Shown here piece by piece: positions 37,299 to 45,812 of a stretch of 64,000 nucleotides of DNA (the first letter of the stretch is position 1; each line of letters starts with the position of its first letter). The DNA is from Flavobacterium terrae. GTDB taxonomy: Bacteria > Bacteroidota > Bacteroidia > Flavobacteriales > Flavobacteriaceae. The notes under the pieces were generated by a model. The model was not told the DNA's origin. It was given only the letters and a program-made list of their open reading frames with translations, and made no database searches. Both the position numbers and the translations under genes were made by a program. The stretch spans positions 806,001-870,000 of the forward strand of contig NZ_FQZI01000001.1 in NCBI RefSeq assembly GCF_900142035.1, in the 5' to 3' direction.

Positions 37299-39392
37299 AT
37301 GGCAGTTTTATCTAAAATTAGACAGCGTTCATTACTAGTAATTGCAATTGTGGGATTATCACTATTTGCATTCATTATTGGAGCTTTAATCGAAAATAAA
37401 GGTTTTGGAACAGGAACAAGAAACGCGGGTACTATAAACGGTGTTGATATTCCTTTTGAAGACTTTAGAATTAAAGTTGATAATGCACAAAAAAGCCAAC
37501 AAGGTGTAACTATGATGCAAGCTACAAACGGTGTTTGGGAGCAAGAAGTGAGAAGAGTATTGCTTGAAGGACAATATGAAAAATTAGGATTACGCATAGG
37601 TGATGATCAATTGATTAACTTAATCAAAGAAGATCCTCAATTCGCGCAAAACCCTCAATTTTTAAATGCTGCTGGTAAGTTTGATAAAGCAAAGTTTAAT
37701 GAGTTTATCGGCTCTATAAAAAATTCTTCACCTGAAAGATGGCAACAATGGTTAGCTTACGAAAAATCTTTGTCACAGTTTGCTGTTGAGCAAATGTATA
37801 ACACTATGGTGAAATCAGGTTTTTATACTACTCAATCAGAAGGTAAATTTAACTACGAATTAGAAAATAATAAAGTTACTTTTGATTTAGTATCTGTGCC
37901 TTATTCAACTATAGATGATAAAAAAGTTGAGTTGACAAATGAGGAAGTTTTAGCTTACATGAAAAAGAATGAAAAAAAGTATAAAGCTGAAGAATCTCGT
38001 GAAATCGAATTTGTTTTAATAGAAGACAAACCATCTGCTGAAGATGAAAAAGCGATTAAAGATAAAGTTAATGCTTTAATGAATTCTTCTGTAGTTTACA
38101 ATGCTACTACAGGTAAAAATGACACTGTTGCTGGTTTCCGTAATACTACTAATGTAATTGATTTTGTAAATACAAATTCTGATATTAAATACGATTCTAC
38201 GTATATAGCTAAAAAAGATTTGCCAGTTGAACATGCTGAAGCAATTTTTAATACGCCTCAAGGTGGAACTTATGGGCCTTATATGTTTGGTGATTACTAT
38301 TGTATTTCGAAGTCATTAGGAAAAAAATCAGCAATCAATGCTAAAGCAAGTCACATTTTGTTGTCTTACAAAGGTGCTGCAAGATCTCAAGCTACAAGAA
38401 CTAAAGAAGAAGCTAAAGCTAAAGCAGAAGAATTGTTAGCTCAACTTCAGGCAAATCCTGGATCATTTGCAATGTTAGCATTTACTAACTCTGATGATTC
38501 ATCTAAACAACAAGGTGGAGATTTAGGTTACTTTTCTAAAGGACAAATGACTAAAAACTTTGAAAACTTTGTTTTTGGAAATCCAGTTGGGAAAATTGGT
38601 TTAGTTGAAACTGAATTTGGTTACCATATCATTAATGTAACTGACAAACAAGATGGAATTCGTTTAGCGACCATCGCTCAAAAGATTATTCCTTCAGAAG
38701 CAACTAGTGATGCTGTATTTACAAAAGCAACAAAGTTTGAAATGGCTGCAAATGAAAAAGATTTTGAAACTGCTGCAAAAGATAACAAATTAACTATTGC
38801 TCCGCTTGCAAAAGTATTAGCTTTAGATGAGAATATTCAAGGAATTGGTAACCAAAGAGAAATCGTTAGATGGGCATTTAGTGCTAAAGAAGGAGAAATC
38901 AAAAGATTTAATACTCAAGCAGGAAGTGTTGTTGCACGTTTGAAAAAAATTAATGAAGAAGGTTTAATGCCAATTGAAGATGCAAAAAATGCTTTTGGTA
39001 TGAAATTAAGAAACGAGAAAAAAGCTAAGTTAATTGAAGTTAAAATGACTGGGACAACTTTAGAAGCGGTTTCTAAAGCTACAGGATCTCCTGTTAAAGA
39101 GGCTAAAGATGTTGCTGCTTCTGGTTCATTTATCGAAACTATTGGTCCTGAACCAAAAGTGGTTGGAACTGCATTCTCATTAAAAACAGGTGTTGTTTCT
39201 CAAACAATTGCTGGTAATTCTGGAGTTTTCAAAATTAAAGTGAAATCAACTGTAAAAGCACCAGCTGTTAAAGATTACAACGAAGTTGCTTCAAGAGTAA
39301 ATTCACAATCTAAAGGTTCTGCAGCCGGAAGAGTTTATGGAGCTTTAAGAAAAAATGCTGATATTCAAGATAACAGAGCTGAGTTCAACTAA
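37299..39392 (+). CDS. PpiD/SurA-like periplasmic peptidylprolyl isomerase
   Basis: 697 residues. One N-terminal membrane helix (about 10-30, SLLVIAIVGLSLFAFIIGAL) anchors it in the inner membrane, as in PpiD. The SurA_N-like chaperone part (about 35-230) has NGVDIPFEDFRIKVDNAQ. A parvulin-type rotamase region is at about 340-455: KASHILLSYKG, GGDLGYFSKGQMTKNFENF, FGYHIINVTDKQDG. A further rotamase-like region (about 500-600) is less clear. It helps fold outer-membrane proteins. It lies downstream of lptC but with its own 96-base gap. Terminator at 39416 follows. Confidence 0.92.
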   Translation: MAVLSKIRQRSLLVIAIVGLSLFAFIIGALIENKGFGTGTRNAGTINGVDIPFEDFRIKVDNAQKSQQGVTMMQATNGVWEQEVRRVLLEGQYEKLGLRIGDDQLINLIKEDPQFAQNPQFLNAAGKFDKAKFNEFIGSIKNSSPERWQQWLAYEKSLSQFAVEQMYNTMVKSGFYTTQSEGKFNYELENNKVTFDLVSVPYSTIDDKKVELTNEEVLAYMKKNEKKYKAEESREIEFVLIEDKPSAEDEKAIKDKVNALMNSSVVYNATTGKNDTVAGFRNTTNVIDFVNTNSDIKYDSTYIAKKDLPVEHAEAIFNTPQGGTYGPYMFGDYYCISKSLGKKSAINAKASHILLSYKGAARSQATRTKEEAKAKAEELLAQLQANPGSFAMLAFTNSDDSSKQQGGDLGYFSKGQMTKNFENFVFGNPVGKIGLVETEFGYHIINVTDKQDGIRLATIAQKIIPSEATSDAVFTKATKFEMAANEKDFETAAKDNKLTIAPLAKVLALDENIQGIGNQREIVRWAFSAKEGEIKRFNTQAGSVVARLKKINEEGLMPIEDAKNAFGMKLRNEKKAKLIEVKMTGTTLEAVSKATGSPVKEAKDVAASGSFIETIGPEPKVVGTAFSLKTGVVSQTIAGNSGVFKIKVKSTVKAPAVKDYNEVASRVNSQSKGSAAGRVYGALRKNADIQDNRAEFN

Positions 39393-39415
39393 TAGCTTAG
39401 ATTAGAAAATATAAA

Positions 39416-39452
39416 ATAAGGCCATCACATTGTGATGGCCTTATTTGTTTTT
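39416..39452. terminator. Strong hairpin terminator between PpiD-like gene and convergent GHMP kinase gene
   Basis: ATAAGGCCATCAC (39416-39428) pairs with GTGATGGCCTTAT (39432-39444). The T-rich tail serves the plus-strand gene; the minus-strand genes may also use it. Confidence 0.9.
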
Positions 39453-39461
39453 AATATTTTT

Positions 39462-40373
39462 TTAAAGAATAATGTCATTGTAAGGGACTACTGTTTCATA
39501 GCCTTTTTGTTTGAAATAGGTAGTTGGATTTTCTTTTGAAATTGCTAATACAAAATCACCGCCCCATGCTCCAAGACTTTTTATCACTCCATCAAAATCA
39601 CTAAAAAGGGCTTCTTGAATAGTTTGTGATTCTAAAATGGCACTCATCTCGATTTCATGTTCCTGTAATGCTACAGCAAAATTTTTGGGATCTTTAGAAT
39701 GAATTACTGTATTGGTGATATTGTCAATAATAGGTATTGTTTTTTGAATATTGCCTTGTTTGTTGTAGTAATTGTTTATTGCAGCTCTACTATTTTGTTT
39801 TTGGTTTAAATACACAAAAAATAGCTTTTCGCTAAAATCAGGGTCAAAGTCTACATTAGTTATTCTGGGTGTTCCATTTATTAATTGATAAATTATAGGG
39901 GAGTTGTTTTGTGCGCATGCAATGTCGTATCCACTACCTCCAAAACTGTTTTTAAGTAGCTTGAAAGCATCAATTTCTAGCCATTTGGCTATATTGTTGA
40001 TTAAGGTGGATGACGTACCTAATCCCCAAAACTTAGGAAATGTGAGTTCGGTTGTAATTTTATAACCTGAATCCGATTTTATAAAATCTGGATTTAACAA
40101 ATAAGCATGATGCAATATTTCAATCAAAGTAGTTTTTATCTTGTTGTCTCCAAATTCTGTTTTTTGAATTATATCTTCAAAACTAAATTTATCTTCAAAC
40201 CAAATACTTCCGTCACTATCAAAACTTGTCCATTGAAAGGTGTTTGAGATACCTTTATCTACAATAAGATTCTGGCCAAATTTCGTAGGTAGTGCAAATG
40301 CTTTCGCGCCATCAAGAACCACATATTCCCCAGTGATTAATAGTTTTCCGTTACTGTAGTAGGTTTTTTTCAA
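39462..40373 (-). CDS. GYDIA family GHMP kinase, candidate phosphomevalonate kinase
   Basis: 303 residues. The N-terminus YYSNGKLLITGEYVVLDGAKAFALP is a GHMP kinase motif; the ATP loop is FPKFWGLGTSSTLINNIAKW (about 110-129); and KNSFGGSGYDIACAQ (about 141-155) contains GYDIA, which names the family. It starts 2 bases after the HMG-CoA reductase stop, so both are one operon. Together with mvaD and mvk at 24369-26434 it would complete the mevalonate pathway if it phosphorylates mevalonate-5-phosphate. This activity is an inference from gene neighbours. Confidence 0.9.
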   Translation of the reverse strand: MKKTYYSNGKLLITGEYVVLDGAKAFALPTKFGQNLIVDKGISNTFQWTSFDSDGSIWFEDKFSFEDIIQKTEFGDNKIKTTLIEILHHAYLLNPDFIKSDSGYKITTELTFPKFWGLGTSSTLINNIAKWLEIDAFKLLKNSFGGSGYDIACAQNNSPIIYQLINGTPRITNVDFDPDFSEKLFFVYLNQKQNSRAAINNYYNKQGNIQKTIPIIDNITNTVIHSKDPKNFAVALQEHEIEMSAILESQTIQEALFSDFDGVIKSLGAWGGDFVLAISKENPTTYFKQKGYETVVPYNDIIL

Positions 40374-40375
40374 AA

Positions 40376-41692
40376 CTATTTTCTTATTTCTGCTAAATAA
40401 TCTACAACTGCACTATGTGTAACTGTGTTTCTCTCAAAGTGTTTTACTACTTGTTTGCGTTCTTCTTCAGTTGCATTGAACTGATTTAAAATATTCATCA
40501 AGTGCATTTTCATGTGACCTTGTTGAATACCAGTTGTTGTCAAACTACGCAAGGCAGCAAAATTTTGAGCTAATCCAGCAACAGCTACTATTTGCATTAA
40601 TTCTTGTGCGCTTGGTTTTTCAAGCATTTCTAAAGCAACTTTCACCAATGGATGTAAGCTAGTTAGTCCGCCTACAGTTCCTAATGCTAAAGGGATTTCC
40701 ATCCAAAAAGTAAAAATACCATTTTCTATTTTAGCATGTGATAAACTAGAATATTTACCATCTTTAGAGGCATAGGCATGAACTCCAGCTTCAACAGCTC
40801 TAAAATCGTTTCCAGTAGCAATTACAACAGCATCAATACCATTCATGATGCCTTTGTTGTGTGTAACAGCTCTGTAAGGTTCTATTTCAGCTATGCGAAC
40901 GGCTTGCACGAACTTTTCGGCAAACTCTTGTGGGTTTTCGATGTGCTTTTCTGCTAAATCTTCTACTTTGCAAGAAACTTCGGCACGAACTAAACAATTA
41001 GGGACGTAGTTGGATAAAATACTCATTACTACGGTAATGTTTTTTTCTTCTTCTGTAAATGAAGTAAAGTTCAGCGCTTCTTCTTTCAATGTTTTGGCAA
41101 ATTGCTCTAAACACGAATTAATAAAGTTGGCTCCCATTGAATCTTTCGTTTCAAAAGTAGCATGAAGTTGGTAATAGTTTTCTAAGTCAACAGTTTTGTC
41201 GCTAAGTTTAATATCTAAAATACCACCACCCCTTTTTTGCATGTTTTTAGTGATGCTTTCGGTTTCAGAGAAAAATTTAGGTTTTACTTCATTAAAAAAC
41301 TGCTCTAATTTTTGTTTGTCTCCTTTGTAAATAAAATGAACTTGGCCAATTTTTTCAGTATTGATAATTGTAGTTTTAAATCCACCACGATTACCCCAAA
41401 ATTTAGCTGCTTTACTGGCTGCTGCAACTACAGAACTTTCTTCAACCGCAAAAGGGATAGTATAGTTTTTTCCATTAATAGTGAAGTTTGGTGCAACACC
41501 TAGCGGAAGATAAAAATTCGTTATTGTGTTTTCAATAAACTCGTCGTGTAATTTTTGTAACGTTGCATCATCATTCCAATATTGTTTGATGATATTTTTT
41601 GCTTCTATTGTGTTTGAAAAATGGGTTTCAACAATCCAGTTGATTTTTTCTTCTTTCGTTAATTTTGAAAACCCGCTAACAGCTTTAGTCAT
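40376..41692 (-). CDS. mvaA: Class II (degradative-type) hydroxymethylglutaryl-CoA reductase
   Basis: 438 residues, no membrane segment, as in bacterial class II enzymes. Marks are NFYLPLGVAPNFTINGKNYTIPFAVEESSVVAAASKAAKFWGNRGG (about 57-102, in parts; catalytic Glu in the EESSV motif), MGANFINSCLE (about 182), VTHNKGIMNGIDAVVIATGNDFRAVEAG (about 275-300, catalytic Lys and Asp), and a C-terminal HMKMHLMNIL. It reduces HMG-CoA to mevalonate, despite the degradative name. It is operonic with the GYDIA kinase. A TATCTTTG box on the minus strand (41714-41721) is its likely -7 promoter. Confidence 0.95.
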   Translation of the reverse strand: MTKAVSGFSKLTKEEKINWIVETHFSNTIEAKNIIKQYWNDDATLQKLHDEFIENTITNFYLPLGVAPNFTINGKNYTIPFAVEESSVVAAASKAAKFWGNRGGFKTTIINTEKIGQVHFIYKGDKQKLEQFFNEVKPKFFSETESITKNMQKRGGGILDIKLSDKTVDLENYYQLHATFETKDSMGANFINSCLEQFAKTLKEEALNFTSFTEEEKNITVVMSILSNYVPNCLVRAEVSCKVEDLAEKHIENPQEFAEKFVQAVRIAEIEPYRAVTHNKGIMNGIDAVVIATGNDFRAVEAGVHAYASKDGKYSSLSHAKIENGIFTFWMEIPLALGTVGGLTSLHPLVKVALEMLEKPSAQELMQIVAVAGLAQNFAALRSLTTTGIQQGHMKMHLMNILNQFNATEEERKQVVKHFERNTVTHSAVVDYLAEIRK

Positions 41693-41713
41693 CTTAATTC
41701 ATTTTTACAGTTG

Positions 41714-41721
41714 CAAAGATA
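41714..41721 (-). promoter_or_regulatory. Candidate -7 promoter box of the HMG-CoA reductase operon
   Basis: CAAAGATA on the plus strand reads TATCTTTG on the minus strand, an exact TAnnTTTG, 21 bases before the mvaA start. It is the same octamer as upstream of mvaD. No upstream TTG at 17-23 bases was found. Confidence 0.45.
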
Positions 41722-41836
41722 GAATTAGTAGTCGAATTGGGTAGAAGATTTAGGTTAGAATGTGTATTTAACAAAAAAATAAGTCAATATTTCGGTTTTT
41801 TTCCTTAAAATTGGCCCTTTAATCATCAATTCTATA

Positions 41837-44008
41837 ATGAAAAATAAAATAACCTCTGTTTTTATTTTGCTTTTTGCATCTTTTTCAATGTTGGCACAAA
41901 AGCAATTAACTTTAGAAGAAATTTGGACAGGAGCTTTTAGAGCTCAAGGTATGACTGCTCTTGAAGCTATGAAAAATACAAATCAGTATACTGTTTTGGA
42001 TTTTGACAGAGCTTCTAAATCTTCTCAAATTAATTTATATGACTTTGCTACTTTAAATAAAGTTGCCACTTTGCTAGATAGTAAAGATTTTAAACAATTA
42101 GAAGGTATAGATTCTTACATTTTTAGTAAAGATGAAAAGAAACTTTTGGTTGCTAATAACAGTGATCAAATTTTCCGTCATTCATTTGTTGCTGATTACT
42201 TTATCTATGATATCGCAACAAAATCATTAACAAAATTAGCTGAGTATAAAGTACAAGAACCAACCTTTTCACCTGATGGGTCTAAAGTTGCTTATGTGTA
42301 TCAAAATAATTTGTATGTGTATGATCTTGCTTCGAAAAAACATGCTCAAATTACTACAGATGGAAAGAAAAACAGCATCATAAATGGTGTGACTGATTGG
42401 GTGTATGAAGAAGAGTTTTCTTTTGTAAAGGCATACGATTGGAATTTAGGTTCAGATAAAATTGCCTTTATTCGTTTTGATGAAACTGATGTTCCTCAAT
42501 TCTCTATGGATTTATACAATCAAGGGTTGTATCCAACACAAGATGTATTTAAATATCCCAAAGCTGGAGAGAAAAATGCTTTAGTTTCTCTTCATATTTA
42601 TGATTCTAAAACAGGAAGTACACAAAAAATAAATTTAGACAAATACAATGATTTTTATATTGCTCGCCTTAAATGGACTAATGATGCAAATGTATTGTCT
42701 GCACAAGTATTAAATCGTCATCAGGATAATTTAGACTTATTGTTTGTAGATGGAAATTCTGGCGCAACGAAAGTTGCTTTGAATGAAAAAGATAAAGCGT
42801 ATGTGGATGTAACAGATAACTTGACATTCTTAAAGGATAACAGTTTTATTTGGACTTCAGAAAAAGATGGTTTCAACCATATTTATCATTACGACAAGGC
42901 AGGTAAGTTGAAAAAGCAAGTTACAAAAGGAGCTTGGGAAGTAACAAACTATTATGGTTTTGATGAGAAAAACGGGATGATTTATTATCAATCAGTTGAA
43001 AATGGTTCAATCAACCGTGATGTATATGCCATCAAATTAGATGGAAGTGGTAAAAAACGTTTGTCAACTCAAACTGGTACTAATGCAGCGACATTTAGTC
43101 CAAACTTCCAATATTTCATTAATTCGTTCTCAAGTGCTAAAAATGCGCCAAAGTATACTTTGAATGAAACTAAATCTGGTAAAGAAATTAAAGTTATTGC
43201 TTCAAATGAGAAGTTAGAAGAAAAATTAGCGGCTTACAACTTGCCTTCAAAAGAGTTCTTCGAGTTAACTACAGAAAAGGGACATAAATTAAATGCTTGG
43301 ATGATAAAACCGAAAGATTTTGATCCCAATAAAAAGTATCCTGTATTTATGTATCAATATTCTGGCCCTGGTTCTCAGCAAGTTGATAATGGATGGAATG
43401 GGACAGATGACTATTGGTTTATGATGTTAGCACAACAAGGATATATTGTTGCTTGTGTAGATGGAAGAGGGACAGGCTTTAAAGGAGCTGAATTTAAAAA
43501 GTGTACACAGAAAGAATTAGGTAGATATGAAGTAGAAGATCAAATTGATGCTGCAAAGGTATTTGGAACATATTCTTATGTAGATAAATCTAGAATTGGT
43601 ATATTTGGCTGGTCGTTTGGAGGTTTTATGGCTTCAAACTGTATTTTTCAAGGTGCAGATGTGTTTAAAACGGCTATTGCAGTTGCACCAGTAACCTCTT
43701 GGAGATATTATGATAGTATTTATACTGAGCGTTATATGCAAACACCTCAGGAGAATGCAAGTGGTTATGACAATAACTCGCCTATAACACATGTGGGTAA
43801 ATTAAAAGGAAACTTTTTATTAATTCACGGAACGGCTGATGATAATGTACATGTGCAAAATACCATGAAAATGGTTGAAGCTTTAGTTCAAGCTAATAAA
43901 CAATTTGATTGGGCAATTTATCCAGATAAAAATCATGGTATTTTTGGAGGGAAAACACGTTTACAATTGTATACTAAGATGACGAATTTTATTAAAGAGA
44001 AACTTTAA
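41837..44008 (+). CDS. Dipeptidyl peptidase IV family serine protease (S9B)
   Basis: 723 residues. Signal peptide (SFSMLAQ, 1-20). An eight-bladed propeller (about 30-470) includes TDWVYEEEFSF with the Glu pair that binds the substrate N-terminus in DPP IV. The alpha/beta hydrolase domain (about 480-723) has the nucleophile in GIFGWSFGGFMAS (Ser593), the Asp in HGTADDNVHV and the His in PDKNHGIFGG. It cuts X-Pro or X-Ala dipeptides from the N-terminus of peptides in the periplasm. It is 29 bases upstream of three peptide transporters, so the cluster would make and import di- and tripeptides. Confidence 0.94.
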   Translation: MKNKITSVFILLFASFSMLAQKQLTLEEIWTGAFRAQGMTALEAMKNTNQYTVLDFDRASKSSQINLYDFATLNKVATLLDSKDFKQLEGIDSYIFSKDEKKLLVANNSDQIFRHSFVADYFIYDIATKSLTKLAEYKVQEPTFSPDGSKVAYVYQNNLYVYDLASKKHAQITTDGKKNSIINGVTDWVYEEEFSFVKAYDWNLGSDKIAFIRFDETDVPQFSMDLYNQGLYPTQDVFKYPKAGEKNALVSLHIYDSKTGSTQKINLDKYNDFYIARLKWTNDANVLSAQVLNRHQDNLDLLFVDGNSGATKVALNEKDKAYVDVTDNLTFLKDNSFIWTSEKDGFNHIYHYDKAGKLKKQVTKGAWEVTNYYGFDEKNGMIYYQSVENGSINRDVYAIKLDGSGKKRLSTQTGTNAATFSPNFQYFINSFSSAKNAPKYTLNETKSGKEIKVIASNEKLEEKLAAYNLPSKEFFELTTEKGHKLNAWMIKPKDFDPNKKYPVFMYQYSGPGSQQVDNGWNGTDDYWFMMLAQQGYIVACVDGRGTGFKGAEFKKCTQKELGRYEVEDQIDAAKVFGTYSYVDKSRIGIFGWSFGGFMASNCIFQGADVFKTAIAVAPVTSWRYYDSIYTERYMQTPQENASGYDNNSPITHVGKLKGNFLLIHGTADDNVHVQNTMKMVEALVQANKQFDWAIYPDKNHGIFGGKTRLQLYTKMTNFIKEKL

Positions 44009-44037
44009 TTTAAATATTACTAACCAAAAACTATAAA

Positions 44038-45726
44038 ATGAGCGAAACAGCAAAACAAGGACATCCTAAAGGATTGTGGGTGTTATTTGGAACCGAAATG
44101 TGGGAGCGTTTCAACTTCTACGGGATGAGAGCAATTTTAACATTGTTCATGGTAAATTCACTAATGATGAAAGAAGCAGATGCTTCATTAATCTACGGGG
44201 GTTTCTTAGGATTATGTTATCTAACTCCATTATTGGGAGGATTTATTTCTGATCGTTTTTTCGGAAATAGAAATTGTATCTTATTAGGAGGAACAATGAT
44301 GGCGATAGGCCAGTTATTGTTGTTTTTTAGTGCAAGTGTTTTTGGTTCTAACTTGAGTCTTGCTAATACTTTAATGTGGTCAGCATTAGGAATTATTATT
44401 TTTGGTAATGGTTTCTTCAAACCAAATATTTCTTCAATGGTAGGAAGTTTGTATCCAAAACAAGAAAAAACTAAATTGGATACAGCCTTTACAATTTTCT
44501 ACATGGGAATTAACATTGGTGCTTTCTTAGGTCAATTTATTTGTCCTTTTGTAGGAGATGTTAAAGATGCAGGAGGTATTAGAGATATCCATGCTTTTAA
44601 ATGGGGATTCTTAGCTGCTGCAATTGCTATGATGATAGGAACTGCGGTTTTCTTTGTGTTAAAAAACAAATATGTAGTAACTCCAGAAGGAAAACCAATT
44701 GGTGGATTGCCATCAGGAAATGATGCTGCTGATTATGAAGAAGGTGAGTCTCAAAAAGCTCATTTTACTATGACTTCTATTTTTACTGCTATTGGAGTAT
44801 TTGTAGCGTTATTTTTAGCATTCCATTACACAACTGAAGGAGATAATGTTGTTAAAACAATTATTTACCCTATTATTTATTCTAGTGGTATCTCATTAGC
44901 GTTATTAATTCTTTTAGATAAAACATTGACAAAAGTAGAGACTCAACGTATTTGGGTAATCTATATCATGTCATTCTTTATTATTTTCTTTTGGGCTGCT
45001 TTTGAACAAGCAGGATCTTCATTGACTTTCATAGCAGATAACCAAACAGATCGTAATTTCTTTGGTTGGAATATGCCACCTTCAATGGTTCAAATTTTCA
45101 ATGGTTTATTCGTTGTAATGTTTGCTTTTCCATTCAGTATCTTATGGGATAAATTAAGAGCTGCTGGGAAAGAACCAATTTCAACTGTGAAACAAGCGTT
45201 TGGTTTAGCGTTAATCGCTTTGAGTTATTTCATTATTGCACACAATGTAAAAGATTTAGGAAATAGCGGATTATTAGCAATCTATTGGTTAATCTTATTA
45301 TACTTAATTCAAACTTTTGGAGAGTTATGTTTGTCACCAATCGGATTATCTTTAGTTGGTAAATTATCTCCTAAACGTTTTGCTTCTTTAGCTTATGGAG
45401 TATTCTTCATATCAAATGCAGCGGGTTATGCGTTATCAGGAACTTTAGGTTCTATTTTACCTGCAACAGGAGATAAGTTTAAAAAAGCGGAAGAACTTGG
45501 AATTGATTTACAAGGTGTGTTAGATAAAACTGTTACTCCAACAGCTGAGCAATTGAAGTTATTATCAGATAATCAAATCAGTGCTGAAAACCCTGTGTTT
45601 GCAGGTTTTGAAATTCATAATTTATATGAATTCTTTATGGTATTTGTTGTATTGTGTGGTATTGCATCTATCATTTTGTTTGCATTGACTCCAAAATTGA
45701 AAAAAATGATGCACGGAGTAAGATAA
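44038..45726 (+). CDS. POT family proton-dependent peptide transporter (first of three)
   Basis: 562 residues with 12-14 membrane segments. The POT signature EMWERFNFYGMRAILTLFM is at about 20-38 (Glu20, Glu23, Arg24, Arg31), with GNGFFKPNISSMVGSLY (about 120-140), FWAAFEQAGSSLTF (Glu323) and FGELCLSPIGLSLVGKLSP. All charged residues linked to proton coupling and peptide binding in POT proteins are present. It imports di- and tripeptides from the periplasm. A long loop (about 215-240) and a C-terminal loop (about 475-525) are extra. It follows the DPP IV gene by 29 bases and is followed by a terminator-like hairpin. Confidence 0.95.
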   Translation: MSETAKQGHPKGLWVLFGTEMWERFNFYGMRAILTLFMVNSLMMKEADASLIYGGFLGLCYLTPLLGGFISDRFFGNRNCILLGGTMMAIGQLLLFFSASVFGSNLSLANTLMWSALGIIIFGNGFFKPNISSMVGSLYPKQEKTKLDTAFTIFYMGINIGAFLGQFICPFVGDVKDAGGIRDIHAFKWGFLAAAIAMMIGTAVFFVLKNKYVVTPEGKPIGGLPSGNDAADYEEGESQKAHFTMTSIFTAIGVFVALFLAFHYTTEGDNVVKTIIYPIIYSSGISLALLILLDKTLTKVETQRIWVIYIMSFFIIFFWAAFEQAGSSLTFIADNQTDRNFFGWNMPPSMVQIFNGLFVVMFAFPFSILWDKLRAAGKEPISTVKQAFGLALIALSYFIIAHNVKDLGNSGLLAIYWLILLYLIQTFGELCLSPIGLSLVGKLSPKRFASLAYGVFFISNAAGYALSGTLGSILPATGDKFKKAEELGIDLQGVLDKTVTPTAEQLKLLSDNQISAENPVFAGFEIHNLYEFFMVFVVLCGIASIILFALTPKLKKMMHGVR

Positions 45727-45755
45727 TTCCATTAAAAAATATTTTTATATCTTTC

Positions 45756-45787
45756 AAGCCTGTAAACAAGTGTTGCAGGCTTTTTTT
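45756..45787 (+). terminator. Terminator or attenuator between first and second POT genes
   Basis: AAGCCTG (45756-45762) pairs with CAGGCTT (45776-45782), with inner pairs possible, and is followed by a T run to 45787. The next POT gene starts 26 bases later, so it could have a separate promoter or reduced read-through. Confidence 0.75.
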
Positions 45788-45812
45788 ATAACTACCAAAT
45801 AGAATACAGATT

